Shown here: positions 19,355 through 28,884 of the stretch, in pieces | Position numbering within the stretch: the stretch's first letter is position 1 | Layout: each line of letters opens with the position of its first letter | Assembly (NCBI RefSeq): GCF_002078505.1 | Contig: NZ_LUAV01000002.1 | Location: 69,689-133,688 of the forward strand | Direction of reading: 5' to 3' | DNA from: Ensifer aridi | Lineage (GTDB): Bacteria; Pseudomonadota; Alphaproteobacteria; Rhizobiales; Rhizobiaceae | Length of the DNA stretch: 64,000 nucleotides | The notes under the pieces: model-generated | Told to the model about the DNA's origin: nothing | The model's input: the letters and a program-made list of their open reading frames with translations, nothing else | Database searches by the model: none | Translations under genes and position numbers: made by a program

Positions 19355-22300
19355 ATGAAAAACGGTGATCATCTCTTCCTCGTCGACGGCTCCGGATTCA
19401 TCTTCCGGGCGTTCCATGCCATCCCGCCGCTCAACCGCAAGTCGGACGGGCTGCCGGTCAATGCGGTGGCGGGTTTCTGCAACATGCTGTGGAAGCTCCT
19501 GACGGATGCGCGCGACACCTCCGTCGGCGTGACGCCGACGCATTTCGCGGTGATATTCGACTATTCCTCGAAGACCTTCCGCAACGGGCTCTACGACCAG
19601 TATAAGGCGAACCGCACCGCGCCGCCCGAAGACCTGATCCCGCAATTCGGCCTCATCCGCCACGCGACCCGCGCCTTCAACCTGCCCTGCATCGAGAAGG
19701 AGGGCTATGAGGCCGACGACCTGATCGCCACCTATGCGCGGCTTGCCGAGGAGGCAGGCGCTGGCGTCACCATCGTCTCCTCCGACAAGGACCTCATGCA
19801 ATTGGTCACGCCCAATGTGTCGATGTACGACAGCATGAAGGACAAGCAGATCACCATTCCCGACGTGATCGAGAAATGGGGCGTGCCGCCCGAAAAGATG
19901 ATCGATCTCCAGGCGATGACCGGCGATTCGACCGACAATGTCCCGGGCATTCCCGGAATCGGGCCGAAAACGGCAGCCCAGCTCCTTGAAGAATACGGCG
20001 ATCTGGACACGCTGCTTGCGCGGGCGGGCGAGATCAAGCAGCAGAAGCGGCGGGAGGCGATCATCGCCAATGCCGATCTCGCGCGCCTCTCGCGTGAGCT
20101 GGTGAAGCTGGATAAGCATACGCCGCTCGATGTGCCGCTCGAGGATCTGCGGCTCGATAGCCAAGACGGCCCGAAGCTGATCGCCTTCTTGAAGACGATG
20201 GAGTTCAACGCGTTGACACGACGCGTCGCCGCGGCGACGGATACCGATGCGGAGGCCATCGAGCCGGCCCACGTGCCGATCGAATGGGGCGCCCAGGCGC
20301 ACGGGCCTGATCTCGACGTGGGCGAGGCCGCCGGCCCGCCGCCGTCGCCCCAATCGACGAGCGCCGCGCCGCCGCGCGGCAACGCCGCCAAGGCGGCTGT
20401 TCCCTTCCTGTCTCGCGGCCAGGAGGTCGAAAGGGCCGGCGCGACACCCGAGGGGCTGGCGCGGGCCCGTGCGGAATACTTCGCCAAGGCACCGTTCGAC
20501 CATTCGGCCTATGTGACGATCCGCGATCTCGCCACCCTCGACCGCTGGATCGCGGCCGCGCGCGATGCAGGGCTCGTCGGTTTCGACACGGAAACGACGT
20601 CACTCGACCCGATGCGGGCGGATCTCTGCGGCTTCTCGCTGGCGATCGCCGATTATGCCGACGATCCCTTGGGGTCCAGGATCAGGGCGGCTTATGTGCC
20701 GCTCACGCACAAGAACGGTGTCGGCGATCTCCTGGGGGGCGGTCTCGTCGGCAACCAGGTGCCGGTGCGCGATGCCTTGAGCCGGCTAAAGGTGTTGCTG
20801 GAGGACCCTTCCGTACTGAAGGTCGCCCAGAACATGAAATACGGCTATCTCGTGATGAAGCGGCATGGGATCACCATGCAGAGCTTCGACGACACGATGC
20901 TGATGTCTTATGTGATCGATGCCGGCAACGGCGCCCATGGCATAGACTCGCTCTCCGAACGCTGGCTCGGCCACACGACGATCCCCTACAAGGACATCGC
21001 CGGCAGCGGCAAGGCGTCGCTCAGCTTCGACTTCGTCGACATCGACAAGGCGACCATCTATGCGGCGGAGGGGGCGGAGGTGACGCTGAGGCTCTGGCAC
21101 GTCCTGAGGCCACAGCTTACCGCCAAGGGGCTGACGGGGGTCTATGAAAGGCTCGAAAGGCCGCTTATCTCCGTGCTTGCCCATATGGAGGAGCGCGGCA
21201 TCACCGTCGACCGGCAGATACTGTCGCGGCTCTCCGGAGAGCTGGCGCAGGGGGCGGCCGCGCTCGAAGACGAGATCTACCGTCTCGCCGGCGAAAGCTT
21301 CACCATCGGCTCGCCGAAGCAGCTCGGCGATATCCTGTTCGGCAAGATGGGCCTGCCGGGCGGCTCGAAAACGAAGACCGGGCAATGGTCGACCTCCGCC
21401 CAGGTGCTCGAGGAGCTTGCCGCCGTCGGCCACGAGCTGCCGCGCAAGATCGTCGACTGGCGGCAACTCACCAAGCTGAAATCCACCTATACTGACGCGC
21501 TCCCGGGCTTCGTGCATCCCGAAACGAAGCGCGTTCACACCTGCTTTGCCCTGGCTGCAACGACCACCGGGCGACTTTCGTCCGCAGATCCGAACCTGCA
21601 GAACATCCCGATAAGGACCGCCGAGGGCCGCAAGATCCGCACGGCCTTCGTCACGACGCCGGGACACAAGCTGGTTTCGGCGGACTATAGCCAGATCGAG
21701 CTTCGCGTGCTCGCCCATGTCGCCGATATTCCGCAACTTCGCCAGGCTTTCGCCGATGGCGTCGACATCCACGCGATGACCGCGTCCGAAATGTTCGGCG
21801 TGCCTGTGGAAGGCATGCCGGGCGAAATACGCCGTCGCGCCAAGGCGATCAATTTCGGCATCATCTACGGCATCTCCGCCTTCGGTCTTGCCAACCAGCT
21901 CTCGATCGAGCGCTCGGAGGCCGGCGAATACATCAAGAAATATTTCGAGCGCTTCCCCGGTATCCGTGACTATATGGAGAATACCAAGGCCTTTGCCCGC
22001 GAGCACGGCTATGTCGAGACGATCTTCGGCCGCCGCGCCCATTATCCGGATATCCGCTCCTCCAATCCATCGCACCGCGCCTTCAACGAACGCGCCGCGA
22101 TCAACGCGCCGATCCAGGGATCGGCCGCCGACATTATCCGCCGCGCCATGGTCAAGATGGAGCCGGCGCTGGCAGGGGCGAAACTTTCAGCCCGAATGCT
22201 GCTCCAGGTCCACGACGAACTGATCTTCGAGGTCGAGGAGAGCGAGATCGAGCGCACGATCCCGGTAATCGTCTCCGTGATGGAGAACGCGGCAATGCCG

Positions 22301-22369
22301 GCCCTCAACATGAAAGTGCCGCTGAAGGTCGACGCCCGCGCGGCGCACAATTGGGACGAAGCACATTAG
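19355..22369 (+). CDS. polA: DNA polymerase I, with a probably inactive 3'-5' proofreading domain
   Basis: The product is 1004 residues with three parts: 5'-3' nuclease (1-300), 3'-5' exonuclease-like (about 390-590) and polymerase (600-1004). The polymerase motifs are intact: A SADYSQIELR, B RRRAKAINFGIIYG, C LLQVHDELIFE. In the exonuclease part the first pair is kept (D411, E413 in FDTETT). The aspartate matching E. coli D424 is glycine (NMKYG, G497) and that matching D501 is glycine (YAAEG, G573). Proofreading is therefore doubtful. The ATG at 19355 fits the conserved start KNGDHLFLVDGSGF better than the longer frame. A Pro/Ala-rich linker is at 325-350. Confidence 0.97.
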   Translation: MKNGDHLFLVDGSGFIFRAFHAIPPLNRKSDGLPVNAVAGFCNMLWKLLTDARDTSVGVTPTHFAVIFDYSSKTFRNGLYDQYKANRTAPPEDLIPQFGLIRHATRAFNLPCIEKEGYEADDLIATYARLAEEAGAGVTIVSSDKDLMQLVTPNVSMYDSMKDKQITIPDVIEKWGVPPEKMIDLQAMTGDSTDNVPGIPGIGPKTAAQLLEEYGDLDTLLARAGEIKQQKRREAIIANADLARLSRELVKLDKHTPLDVPLEDLRLDSQDGPKLIAFLKTMEFNALTRRVAAATDTDAEAIEPAHVPIEWGAQAHGPDLDVGEAAGPPPSPQSTSAAPPRGNAAKAAVPFLSRGQEVERAGATPEGLARARAEYFAKAPFDHSAYVTIRDLATLDRWIAAARDAGLVGFDTETTSLDPMRADLCGFSLAIADYADDPLGSRIRAAYVPLTHKNGVGDLLGGGLVGNQVPVRDALSRLKVLLEDPSVLKVAQNMKYGYLVMKRHGITMQSFDDTMLMSYVIDAGNGAHGIDSLSERWLGHTTIPYKDIAGSGKASLSFDFVDIDKATIYAAEGAEVTLRLWHVLRPQLTAKGLTGVYERLERPLISVLAHMEERGITVDRQILSRLSGELAQGAAALEDEIYRLAGESFTIGSPKQLGDILFGKMGLPGGSKTKTGQWSTSAQVLEELAAVGHELPRKIVDWRQLTKLKSTYTDALPGFVHPETKRVHTCFALAATTTGRLSSADPNLQNIPIRTAEGRKIRTAFVTTPGHKLVSADYSQIELRVLAHVADIPQLRQAFADGVDIHAMTASEMFGVPVEGMPGEIRRRAKAINFGIIYGISAFGLANQLSIERSEAGEYIKKYFERFPGIRDYMENTKAFAREHGYVETIFGRRAHYPDIRSSNPSHRAFNERAAINAPIQGSAADIIRRAMVKMEPALAGAKLSARMLLQVHDELIFEVEESEIERTIPVIVSVMENAAMPALNMKVPLKVDARAAHNWDEAH

Positions 22370-22375
22370 GCTCCT

Positions 22376-22428
22376 TCCTCTAAAAAACCCTCCCAACCCC
22401 TCCCACCTGTGGAGAGGGGTGGGAGGGG
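22376..22428. terminator. Palindromic hairpin after polA
   Basis: CCCCTCCCAC (22397-22406) pairs with GTGGGAGGGG (22419-22428) around a 12-base loop. The T-run is on the minus strand side (22382-22387), so as a Rho-independent terminator it would suit leftward transcripts, while polA runs rightward. It may be a dispersed rhizobial hairpin. The rest of the gap to 22675 shows nothing else. Confidence 0.45.
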
Positions 22429-22675
22429 CCTTCCGCACGCTGAGCACAAGCAGCATTGGCGTTGAGGGATTCCATCAGCATCCCTCGCAATCCTTATGCG
22501 ATGAATCTTTCACGACCCGGCCGTTCGTGCCGATCTTCTGAGCCCGTCCCATCACGATGATAGAAAGCGCGCCGCGTCGCGAACAGAACGGTTGCGGTCG
22601 CGCGGCGTCCGCGCTTAGGGATCGCCCGTGGAGGAGGGCAAAAGCCTTCCGGAGTTTTCTCTACGGGAGCGGATC

Positions 22676-23530
22676 ATGGCGTCGAACACTTTCATCCTCG
22701 TGCTGTCCTGCGAAGACAAGCCGGGCATTGTTGCGGCCGTCTCGACGGAGCTTGCCGGTTTCGGCGCCAACATCGCCGAAAGCAACCAGTTCTGGGATAG
22801 AGGCACGAACACCTTCTTCATGCGCATCGCCTTCGATGCGCCGGAGCGCGTGAAGCGCGAGGATGTCGAGCGGGCGCTGCGTCCCGCAGCCGAGCGCTTC
22901 CAGATGCGCACCGCGCTCACCGAGGCGGCTCGCCGGCCGAAGATCATCATCATGGTCTCGAAATTCGACCATGCGCTTCTCCATCTTCTTTATCAGATCC
23001 GGGTCGGCTGGCTGAATGCCGAGGTCGTCGCGATCGTCTCCAATCACGAGGACAGTCGCCGGACAGCGGAACTCGAGGGGATTGCCTATCATTGCTGGCC
23101 GATTTCCAAGGCAAACAAGGAGGAACAGGAGGAAAGGCTGCTGCAACTGGTCCAGGAGACCGGAGCCGATCTCGTCATCCTCGCCCGCTACATGCAGGTC
23201 CTCTCCGACCGGCTCTCGAAGCGGCTCTATGGCAAAGTGATCAACATCCACCATTCCTTCCTGCCGAGCTTCAAGGGCGCCAAGCCCTATCACCAGGCGC
23301 ACGAGCGCGGCGTGAAGCTGATCGGCGCGACGGCGCATTACGTGACGCCCGACCTCGACGAGGGTCCGATCCTCGAGCAGGAGACGGAGCGCGTCAGCCA
23401 CGCCCTGACGGCGGAGGACTTCGTCGCGACCGGGCGGGATATCGAGAGCCGCGTGTTGGCGCGCGCCGTCAAGCTGCACCTCGAAAGCCGGGTCATGCTG
23501 AACGGCCACAAGACGGTCGTGTTCAGTTGA
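22676..23530 (+). CDS. purU: Formyltetrahydrofolate deformylase
   Basis: The product is 284 residues. It hydrolyses 10-formyl-THF to THF and formate, balancing one-carbon pools and feeding formate to purine synthesis. An N-terminal ACT domain (FILVLSCEDKPGIVAAVSTEL) precedes the formyltransferase-type domain. The catalytic Asn-His-Asp set is seen as NIHHSFLPSF and the later Asp in TAHYVTPDLDEGPI. The ATG at 22676 has a GGAG site; the ATG at 22628 would add 16 unrelated residues. It is a single gene. Confidence 0.95.
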   Translation: MASNTFILVLSCEDKPGIVAAVSTELAGFGANIAESNQFWDRGTNTFFMRIAFDAPERVKREDVERALRPAAERFQMRTALTEAARRPKIIIMVSKFDHALLHLLYQIRVGWLNAEVVAIVSNHEDSRRTAELEGIAYHCWPISKANKEEQEERLLQLVQETGADLVILARYMQVLSDRLSKRLYGKVINIHHSFLPSFKGAKPYHQAHERGVKLIGATAHYVTPDLDEGPILEQETERVSHALTAEDFVATGRDIESRVLARAVKLHLESRVMLNGHKTVVFS

Positions 23531-23566
23531 GGTGCGGGGCGATCTGGGGGATACCTCGCTGCGCCT

Positions 23567-24202
23567 CTAGCTGGCCTCCAGGCTCTTCACCGGCACCTGC
23601 CGGAAGCTGGCGAAGAGGCGTCGGAGCGCCTCGTGCCCCTCGGCCACGAGATCGAAGCGGCGGCCGAAGAGCAGCCATTCGGTGCAAAGCCCCATCATCA
23701 TCCAGCGTAGCGCCCGCGCGGCGGAAGGGGGCGTCCAGCTCTCCTGCAATTGTCCCCGTTCGAGGGCCCGGGCAAAGGCCAGCTCGAGCGTAGCATCGTG
23801 GCGCTCGTCGATTTCCCTTTGGCGTTCGAGAACGGGCGCCATGTCGTTGTCGTAGTCGCAGCGCAGCATGATCGCGAGAATGCGCTGCCGCTGCTCGTCC
23901 TTGGCCAGTGTCGTCAGCCACTCGCTGGTGGCACTTTCGACGATGGCGAGTGTGTCGAAGGCTTCGGTCTCGATCTCGCGGGCGATCATGTCTTCCTGCG
24001 GTAGCGGCACCGCCTCGTAGAGGGCGAGGAAGAGATCGGTCTTGTTGGCGAAATGCCAGTAGATGGCGCCGCGCGTGACACCCGCTTCCTTTGCCACCTC
24101 TTCGAGCGTCGTGTTGGAGACGCCTTTCCTGTAGAACATTCGCTCGGCGGCGTTCAGGATCTTCTTTCGTGTTGCCTCGGCGTCGGCCTTGGTTCGGCGC
24201 AT
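23567..24202 (-). CDS. smeR: TetR/AcrR-family repressor of the SmeAB pump
   Basis: The product is 211 residues. The N-terminal TetR helix-turn-helix is clear (RKKILNAAERMFYRKGVSNTTLEEVAKEAGVTRGAIYWHF, conserved over residues 12-52), in the AcrR/TtgR form. The C-terminal part would bind the pump substrates. It follows smeB on the same strand, with a terminator hairpin in the 52-bp gap and a good AAGGAG ribosome site directly after it. The gene name is taken from the S. meliloti locus of the same order (smeA-smeB-smeR). Confidence 0.88.
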   Translation of the reverse strand: MRRTKADAEATRKKILNAAERMFYRKGVSNTTLEEVAKEAGVTRGAIYWHFANKTDLFLALYEAVPLPQEDMIAREIETEAFDTLAIVESATSEWLTTLAKDEQRQRILAIMLRCDYDNDMAPVLERQREIDERHDATLELAFARALERGQLQESWTPPSAARALRWMMMGLCTEWLLFGRRFDLVAEGHEALRRLFASFRQVPVKSLEAS

Positions 24203-24215
24203 GCAATTCTCCTTG

Positions 24216-24245
24216 AAAAACGGCCCGCCGGTAAAGGCGGGCCGT
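24216..24245 (-). terminator. Rho-independent terminator between smeB and smeR
   Basis: On the minus strand ACGGCCCGCC-TTTACC-GGCGGGCCGT is followed by five T. The stem has ten perfect pairs. It begins 10 bp after the smeB stop and ends just before the smeR ribosome site, so smeR should depend on read-through or another promoter. Confidence 0.85.
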
Positions 24246-24254
24246 CATCGATCG

Positions 24255-27200
24255 TTATTCGGCGGGGCTGACGGATTCGGCCGCGGCCGTTTTATCCGTC
24301 TTTCTCCGTTCGAAGATCTTCATGATGAACACGAAGAAGACCGGCACGAAGAGGATAGCCAGCACCGTTGCCGAGATCATGCCGCCCATGACGCCGGTGC
24401 CGATGGCGCGCTGGCTCGCGGAGCTTGCTCCGGTTGCCACGGCCAGCGGCAAGACGCCGAGGGTGAAGGCGAGCGAGGTCATCAGGATCGGCCGGAAGCG
24501 CAAATGTGCGGCCTCCAGCGTCGCGTCGATCAACGACTTGCCCTGTTCGCGGAGTTCCTTGGCGAACTCGATGATCAGGATGGCGTTTTTCGCCGAGAGG
24601 CCGATGATCGCGATCAGGCCAACCTTGAAGTAGACGTCGTTCGGCATGTCGCGCATCATGACCGCGAGCACGGCGCCAATGACGCCGAGCGGCACGACCA
24701 TGATCACCGAGACCGGAATGGACCAGCTCTCGTAGAGCGCCGCCAGGCACAGGAAGACGAGCAGGCAGGAGAGCGCGATGAGCAGCGGCGCCTGCGAGCC
24801 CGACTGGATTTCCTGCAGAGACTGACCGGTCCACTCGTAACCGAAGCCGGCGGGAAGCTGCGTCGCCAGCCGTTCCATTTCGGCGATCGCATCGCCGGAG
24901 GAATAGCCGGGAGCCGCTTCGCCGCTGATGCGCACCGCCGGGTAACCGTTATAGCCTACCGCTTGCGTCGGCGCCTTGACCCACTCGATGCTCGCGAAGG
25001 CGGAGAGCGGAACCATGCCGCCGTTCGAGTTGCGGACGTTGAGGTTCAGCAAGTCCGCCGTCTGCATGCGCTTCGTCTCGTCCGCCTGCACCGTCACGCG
25101 CTGCATGCGGCCGGCATTCGGGAAATCGTTGACATAGGACGAGCCGAGATTGGTCGAGATGGTCGAGTTGATGTCGGCAAAGGTCACGCCGAAGGTGTTG
25201 GCCTTCTCGCGGTCGATGATGACGCTGACCTGCGCCGCATCGGGCATGCCCTCGAAGCGGACGCCGGTCAGAACCTTGCTTTGTGAGGCGAGACCGAGCA
25301 ACTGGTCGCGTGCCTGTGCGAGGGCTACTTCGCCGAGGCCGCCCCGATCCTGCAGGCGGAAGGAGAAGCCGCCGGTGGTCCCGAGCCCCTGGATCGCCGG
25401 AGGCGACAGCGCGAAGCTGATCGCGTCCTTGATTTGGCTCATCGCCATCGTCGCGCGGCCGGCGATCGACTGCGCGGAGTTGTCGGCATCGCGCTCGCTC
25501 CAGTCTTTCAGCGTCACGAAAGCGAGACCGGCATTCTGGCCGCTGCCGAAGAAGGAGAAGCCGTTGATCGCGACGATACGATCGACCGCGGGCTCCTGGC
25601 CGAAGATCTTCTCCGCCTGTTCGATTACTTCCGTCGTGCGGTTTCCGGTCGCCTCCGAAGGCAGCTGCATCATGACGATGACATAGCCCTGGTCTTCGTC
25701 CGGTAGGAAGGACGAAGGAAGCTGGAGGAACGCCCAGCCGAGACCGACAAGCAGCGCCAGGTAGATGACCATGAACCGGCCGGTGCGATGGACCACACCC
25801 CGGACGAAGCCCGTGTAGCCGCGCGACGTGCGGTCGAAGCTGCGGTTGAACCAGCCGAAGAAGCCGCGCTTGGCGTGGTGATGCCCCTTCGGAACCTGCT
25901 TCAGGAAGCTCGCGCAGAGTGCGGGCGTCAGCGACAGCGCAAGCAGCGCCGAGAACAGGATCGACACGACCATGGTCAGGCTGAACTGACGGTAGATCAC
26001 GCCGACGGCGCCCGGGAAGAAGGCCATCGGGATGAACACGGACGCCAACACGAGCGTGATGCCGATCACCGCGCCGGTAATCTGCTTCATCGCCTTGCGG
26101 GTGGCCTCCTTCGGCGTCAGTCCCTCCTCCGACATGATGCGCTCGACGTTCTCGACGACGATGATTGCGTCGTCGACGAGGATGCCGATCGCCAGCACCA
26201 TGCCGAACATGGTCAAGACGTTGATCGAGAAGCCCATCGCCAGCATAACCGCGCAGGTGCCGAGAAGGGCGACCGGCACAACGATTGTCGGGATGATCGT
26301 GTAGCGGATGTTCTGCAGGAACAGGAACATCACGATGAAGACGAGACCGACAGCCTCGACAAGCGTATGCAGCACCTTCTCGATCGATACCTCAACGAAG
26401 GGTGACGTGTCGTAGGGAATGGAATATTCGAGGCCCTGCGGGAAGAACTCGGCGAGCTCGTCCATGCGCGCCTTGATCGCTGCGGAAGTCGACATCGCAT
26501 TGCCGCTCGGCGAGAGCTGGACGGCGATGGCTGCCGAGGGCTTGCCGTTGAGGCGCGTCGTGAACGAGTAGGTCTCGCCGCCGATCTCGACACGGGCGAC
26601 GTCGCGCAGCCGCACGGCGGAACCGTCGGCATTGGCGCGAAGAACGATGGCGCCGAACTCTTCCGGGGTGGAGAGCTGACCCTTGATCACCACAGGCGCG
26701 GCGATCTGCTGGGTGATCGGGTTCGGCTGGGCGCCGATCGAGCCCGAGGCGATCTGCGCGTTCTGCGCCTGGATCGCGGCCGTGATGTCGGCCGCCGTCA
26801 GGTTGAGCCCGAGCATCTTGTCCGGATCGAGCCAGATGCGCATCGAGCGTTCGGTCGCAAAGAGCTGGGCGCGGCCGACGCCGGGCACACGCTGGATTTC
26901 ACTGAGCACGTTACGGCTCAGATAGTCGCCGAGGCCGATCGCGTCCATCGAACCGTCAGTCGAGGTGAGCGAGATGATCAGGAGGAAGCCGGAACCGGCC
27001 TCGTCCACCTGCACGCCCTGCTGCCTGACCGAATCCGGCAGGCGCGGCTCGACGCGCTGGACGCGGTTCTGGATGTCGACCGAAGCCTGGCTCGGGTCGG
27101 TGCCCGGCGCAAAGGTCGCGCTGATTTCAGCCGAGCCAGAGGAGCTGGACGTCGATTCGAAGTAAAGCAGACCCTCCACGCCGTTGAGCTCATCCTCGAT

Positions 27201-27392
27201 CAGGCGCGTGACGCTCTGATAGGTATCCTGCGACGAGGCGCCGGGATAGGTGGCGTTGATCGAGATTTGCGGCGGCGCGACGTCCGGATATTGCGAAACC
27301 GGCAGGAGCGGAATCGCGATGATGCCGGCGATCATGATGAAGATCGCCACCACCCAGGCAAAGATCGGCCTGTCGATAAAGAAACTGGGCAT
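24255..27392 (-). CDS. smeB: RND multidrug efflux transporter, inner-membrane pump
   Basis: The product is 1045 residues, a full HAE1-type pump with twelve membrane helices and two large periplasmic loops. The proton-relay aspartates are in GILVDDAIIVVENVER (helix 4). Family motifs include the start FFIDRPIFAWVVAIFIM and GLSAKNAILIIEFAKELR (helix 10). It works as a trimer with the adaptor SmeA and a TolC-like outer-membrane channel encoded elsewhere, and exports hydrophobic drugs and plant antimicrobials using the proton gradient. It starts 10 bp after smeA. Confidence 0.96.
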   Translation of the reverse strand: MPSFFIDRPIFAWVVAIFIMIAGIIAIPLLPVSQYPDVAPPQISINATYPGASSQDTYQSVTRLIEDELNGVEGLLYFESTSSSSGSAEISATFAPGTDPSQASVDIQNRVQRVEPRLPDSVRQQGVQVDEAGSGFLLIISLTSTDGSMDAIGLGDYLSRNVLSEIQRVPGVGRAQLFATERSMRIWLDPDKMLGLNLTAADITAAIQAQNAQIASGSIGAQPNPITQQIAAPVVIKGQLSTPEEFGAIVLRANADGSAVRLRDVARVEIGGETYSFTTRLNGKPSAAIAVQLSPSGNAMSTSAAIKARMDELAEFFPQGLEYSIPYDTSPFVEVSIEKVLHTLVEAVGLVFIVMFLFLQNIRYTIIPTIVVPVALLGTCAVMLAMGFSINVLTMFGMVLAIGILVDDAIIVVENVERIMSEEGLTPKEATRKAMKQITGAVIGITLVLASVFIPMAFFPGAVGVIYRQFSLTMVVSILFSALLALSLTPALCASFLKQVPKGHHHAKRGFFGWFNRSFDRTSRGYTGFVRGVVHRTGRFMVIYLALLVGLGWAFLQLPSSFLPDEDQGYVIVMMQLPSEATGNRTTEVIEQAEKIFGQEPAVDRIVAINGFSFFGSGQNAGLAFVTLKDWSERDADNSAQSIAGRATMAMSQIKDAISFALSPPAIQGLGTTGGFSFRLQDRGGLGEVALAQARDQLLGLASQSKVLTGVRFEGMPDAAQVSVIIDREKANTFGVTFADINSTISTNLGSSYVNDFPNAGRMQRVTVQADETKRMQTADLLNLNVRNSNGGMVPLSAFASIEWVKAPTQAVGYNGYPAVRISGEAAPGYSSGDAIAEMERLATQLPAGFGYEWTGQSLQEIQSGSQAPLLIALSCLLVFLCLAALYESWSIPVSVIMVVPLGVIGAVLAVMMRDMPNDVYFKVGLIAIIGLSAKNAILIIEFAKELREQGKSLIDATLEAAHLRFRPILMTSLAFTLGVLPLAVATGASSASQRAIGTGVMGGMISATVLAILFVPVFFVFIMKIFERRKTDKTAAAESVSPAE

Positions 27393-27402
27393 GGAAGGGC
27401 TC

Positions 27403-28623
27403 TCACTTCACTTCGGTCGCGGGCTTTTCGCCGGTGGCTGCCGAAGCGCTGGCTTGTTCGGTTGTGGGCTTGGCGTTCGGATCCCATGCGGTCGGTACGA
27501 CCGGCGCGCCGGGACCGACTTTCTGGAAGCCCTCGACGATGACCTTCTCGCCGGCCTTGAGCCCGGAGGTCACCTGCCAGCGTTCGCCGACCGTCCGCCC
27601 GAGCGTGACGTTGCGGAATTCGACCTTGTTGTCGGCGGAGACGACATAGATCTGGGACTGGCCGGCATTGTTGCGCTGGACCGCCTGTTGCGGCACGGTG
27701 ATCGCGTCCTTCTCCAGCCCCTGCTGGATCTGGACGCGCACATACATGCCCGGCAGCAGATCGTTGTTCGGGTTCGGGAACTCGCCGCGCAGAGTCACCT
27801 GGCCGGTGGTCTCGTCGACGGCAGCCTCGGAGAAGAGCAGCTTGCCCTTGAGTGCGTAAGGCGTTCCGTCGTCGAGAATCAGTTGCACCTCCGCCTCGTC
27901 CTTGGCGCTCATCAGTTGACCGTCCTCGAGCGCCCTGCGCAGGCGGATAAGGTCGGTCGCCGACTGCGTGAAGTCGGCATAGATCGGGTCGAGCTGCTGG
28001 ATCGTTGCAAGATTCTCCGTGCCGTTGGTGCTGACGAGCGCGCCTTCTGTGATCAGCGCCCGGCCGATCCGGCCGCTGATCGGTGCGGTGACGTTCGCAT
28101 ATTGCAGATTGAGCTTCGCCTCGGCGAGGCCGGCCTCGGCTATGCCGACCTCCGCCTCGGCCTGCGCCAGCGTCGCGATCGCGTCGTCGTATTGTTGCAC
28201 GGCGGCGACCTGGGCCTCCTTGAGCCGCGACTGCCGATCGGCGGTCTGCCTGGCCTGATCGCGCACGGCGAGAGCGCGCTTCAGCGTCGCCTCGGCGCTG
28301 TCGACCTTGACCTGGAACGGCGCCGGGTCGATCCGGTAGAGGACGTCGCCTTCCTTGACCATGGAGCCCTGCTCGAACACGCGCTCGACGACAATCCCGG
28401 AAACCCGCGGGCGGACCTCGGCGATGCGGGTCGGCGTGATGCGGCCCGGCAGTTCGTTGGTGATCGGCAACGGCGCCGTCGTCGTGGTGTAGACGGCAAC
28501 CTGAGCCGGCGGGAAGGCGGGGGCGGCCTGCTGTTCTTCGTTTTTCTGGCAGCCGGCGAGAAAAATCACAGTTGCCAGCGAGGCGGCCAGTATCGGTCGA
28601 TTCATTCGCATTGCGATGTCCAT
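27403..28623 (-). CDS. smeA: RND efflux periplasmic adaptor lipoprotein
   Basis: The product is 406 residues from the ATG at 28623 (MDIAMRMNR); the longer frame to 28674 is not supported and an ATG at 28611 is also possible. The signal peptide ends in the lipobox LAGC, so it is a lipoprotein. The membrane-fusion protein layout is complete: lipoyl half VRPRVSGIVVERVFEQGSMVKEGD, a coiled-coil hairpin (about 105-175), second lipoyl half NVTAPISGRIG, and barrel domains. The C-terminal 30 residues are low-complexity (PTTEQASASAATGEKP). It links SmeB to the outer-membrane channel. Confidence 0.94.
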   Translation of the reverse strand: MDIAMRMNRPILAASLATVIFLAGCQKNEEQQAAPAFPPAQVAVYTTTTAPLPITNELPGRITPTRIAEVRPRVSGIVVERVFEQGSMVKEGDVLYRIDPAPFQVKVDSAEATLKRALAVRDQARQTADRQSRLKEAQVAAVQQYDDAIATLAQAEAEVGIAEAGLAEAKLNLQYANVTAPISGRIGRALITEGALVSTNGTENLATIQQLDPIYADFTQSATDLIRLRRALEDGQLMSAKDEAEVQLILDDGTPYALKGKLLFSEAAVDETTGQVTLRGEFPNPNNDLLPGMYVRVQIQQGLEKDAITVPQQAVQRNNAGQSQIYVVSADNKVEFRNVTLGRTVGERWQVTSGLKAGEKVIVEGFQKVGPGAPVVPTAWDPNAKPTTEQASASAATGEKPATEVK

Positions 28624-28709
28624 ATTGGAGGACCGTCCGCAGCCGCTGCGCCTGGCAAGCGCTGCGCGGTCCAAAAGAGAGATGAAGCAGAGCCGGTATT
28701 GGCGGTGCT

Positions 28710-28750
28710 AAAATACCGGAAAGCTAATATACGTACAACAATGTATGTTA
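28710..28750 (-). promoter_or_regulatory. Predicted smeA promoter overlapped by a TetR-type operator
   Basis: On the minus strand TTGTAC (28733-28738), 17 bases, TATTTT (28710-28715) forms a promoter. Over its -35 box lies TATACGTACA-ACAA-TGTATGTTA (28728-28750), an imperfect inverted repeat close to known AcrR operators. A second inverted repeat, CCGGTATT (28693-28700) / AATACCGG (28712-28719), covers the start region. SmeR is the likely ligand (inference). Confidence 0.6.
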
Positions 28751-28884
28751 ATTTCCGCCGTGGTGCAACAGCGGATCGTCGGCGGTGCGATAAGAGGCGC
28801 GGCGCTGGTGGTGTTGACCGGAACCTAAGCTGGCTCTGAAGAGTTGAAGGCCATCTGCACTACACCTGCTCGGGAGGATACCTA

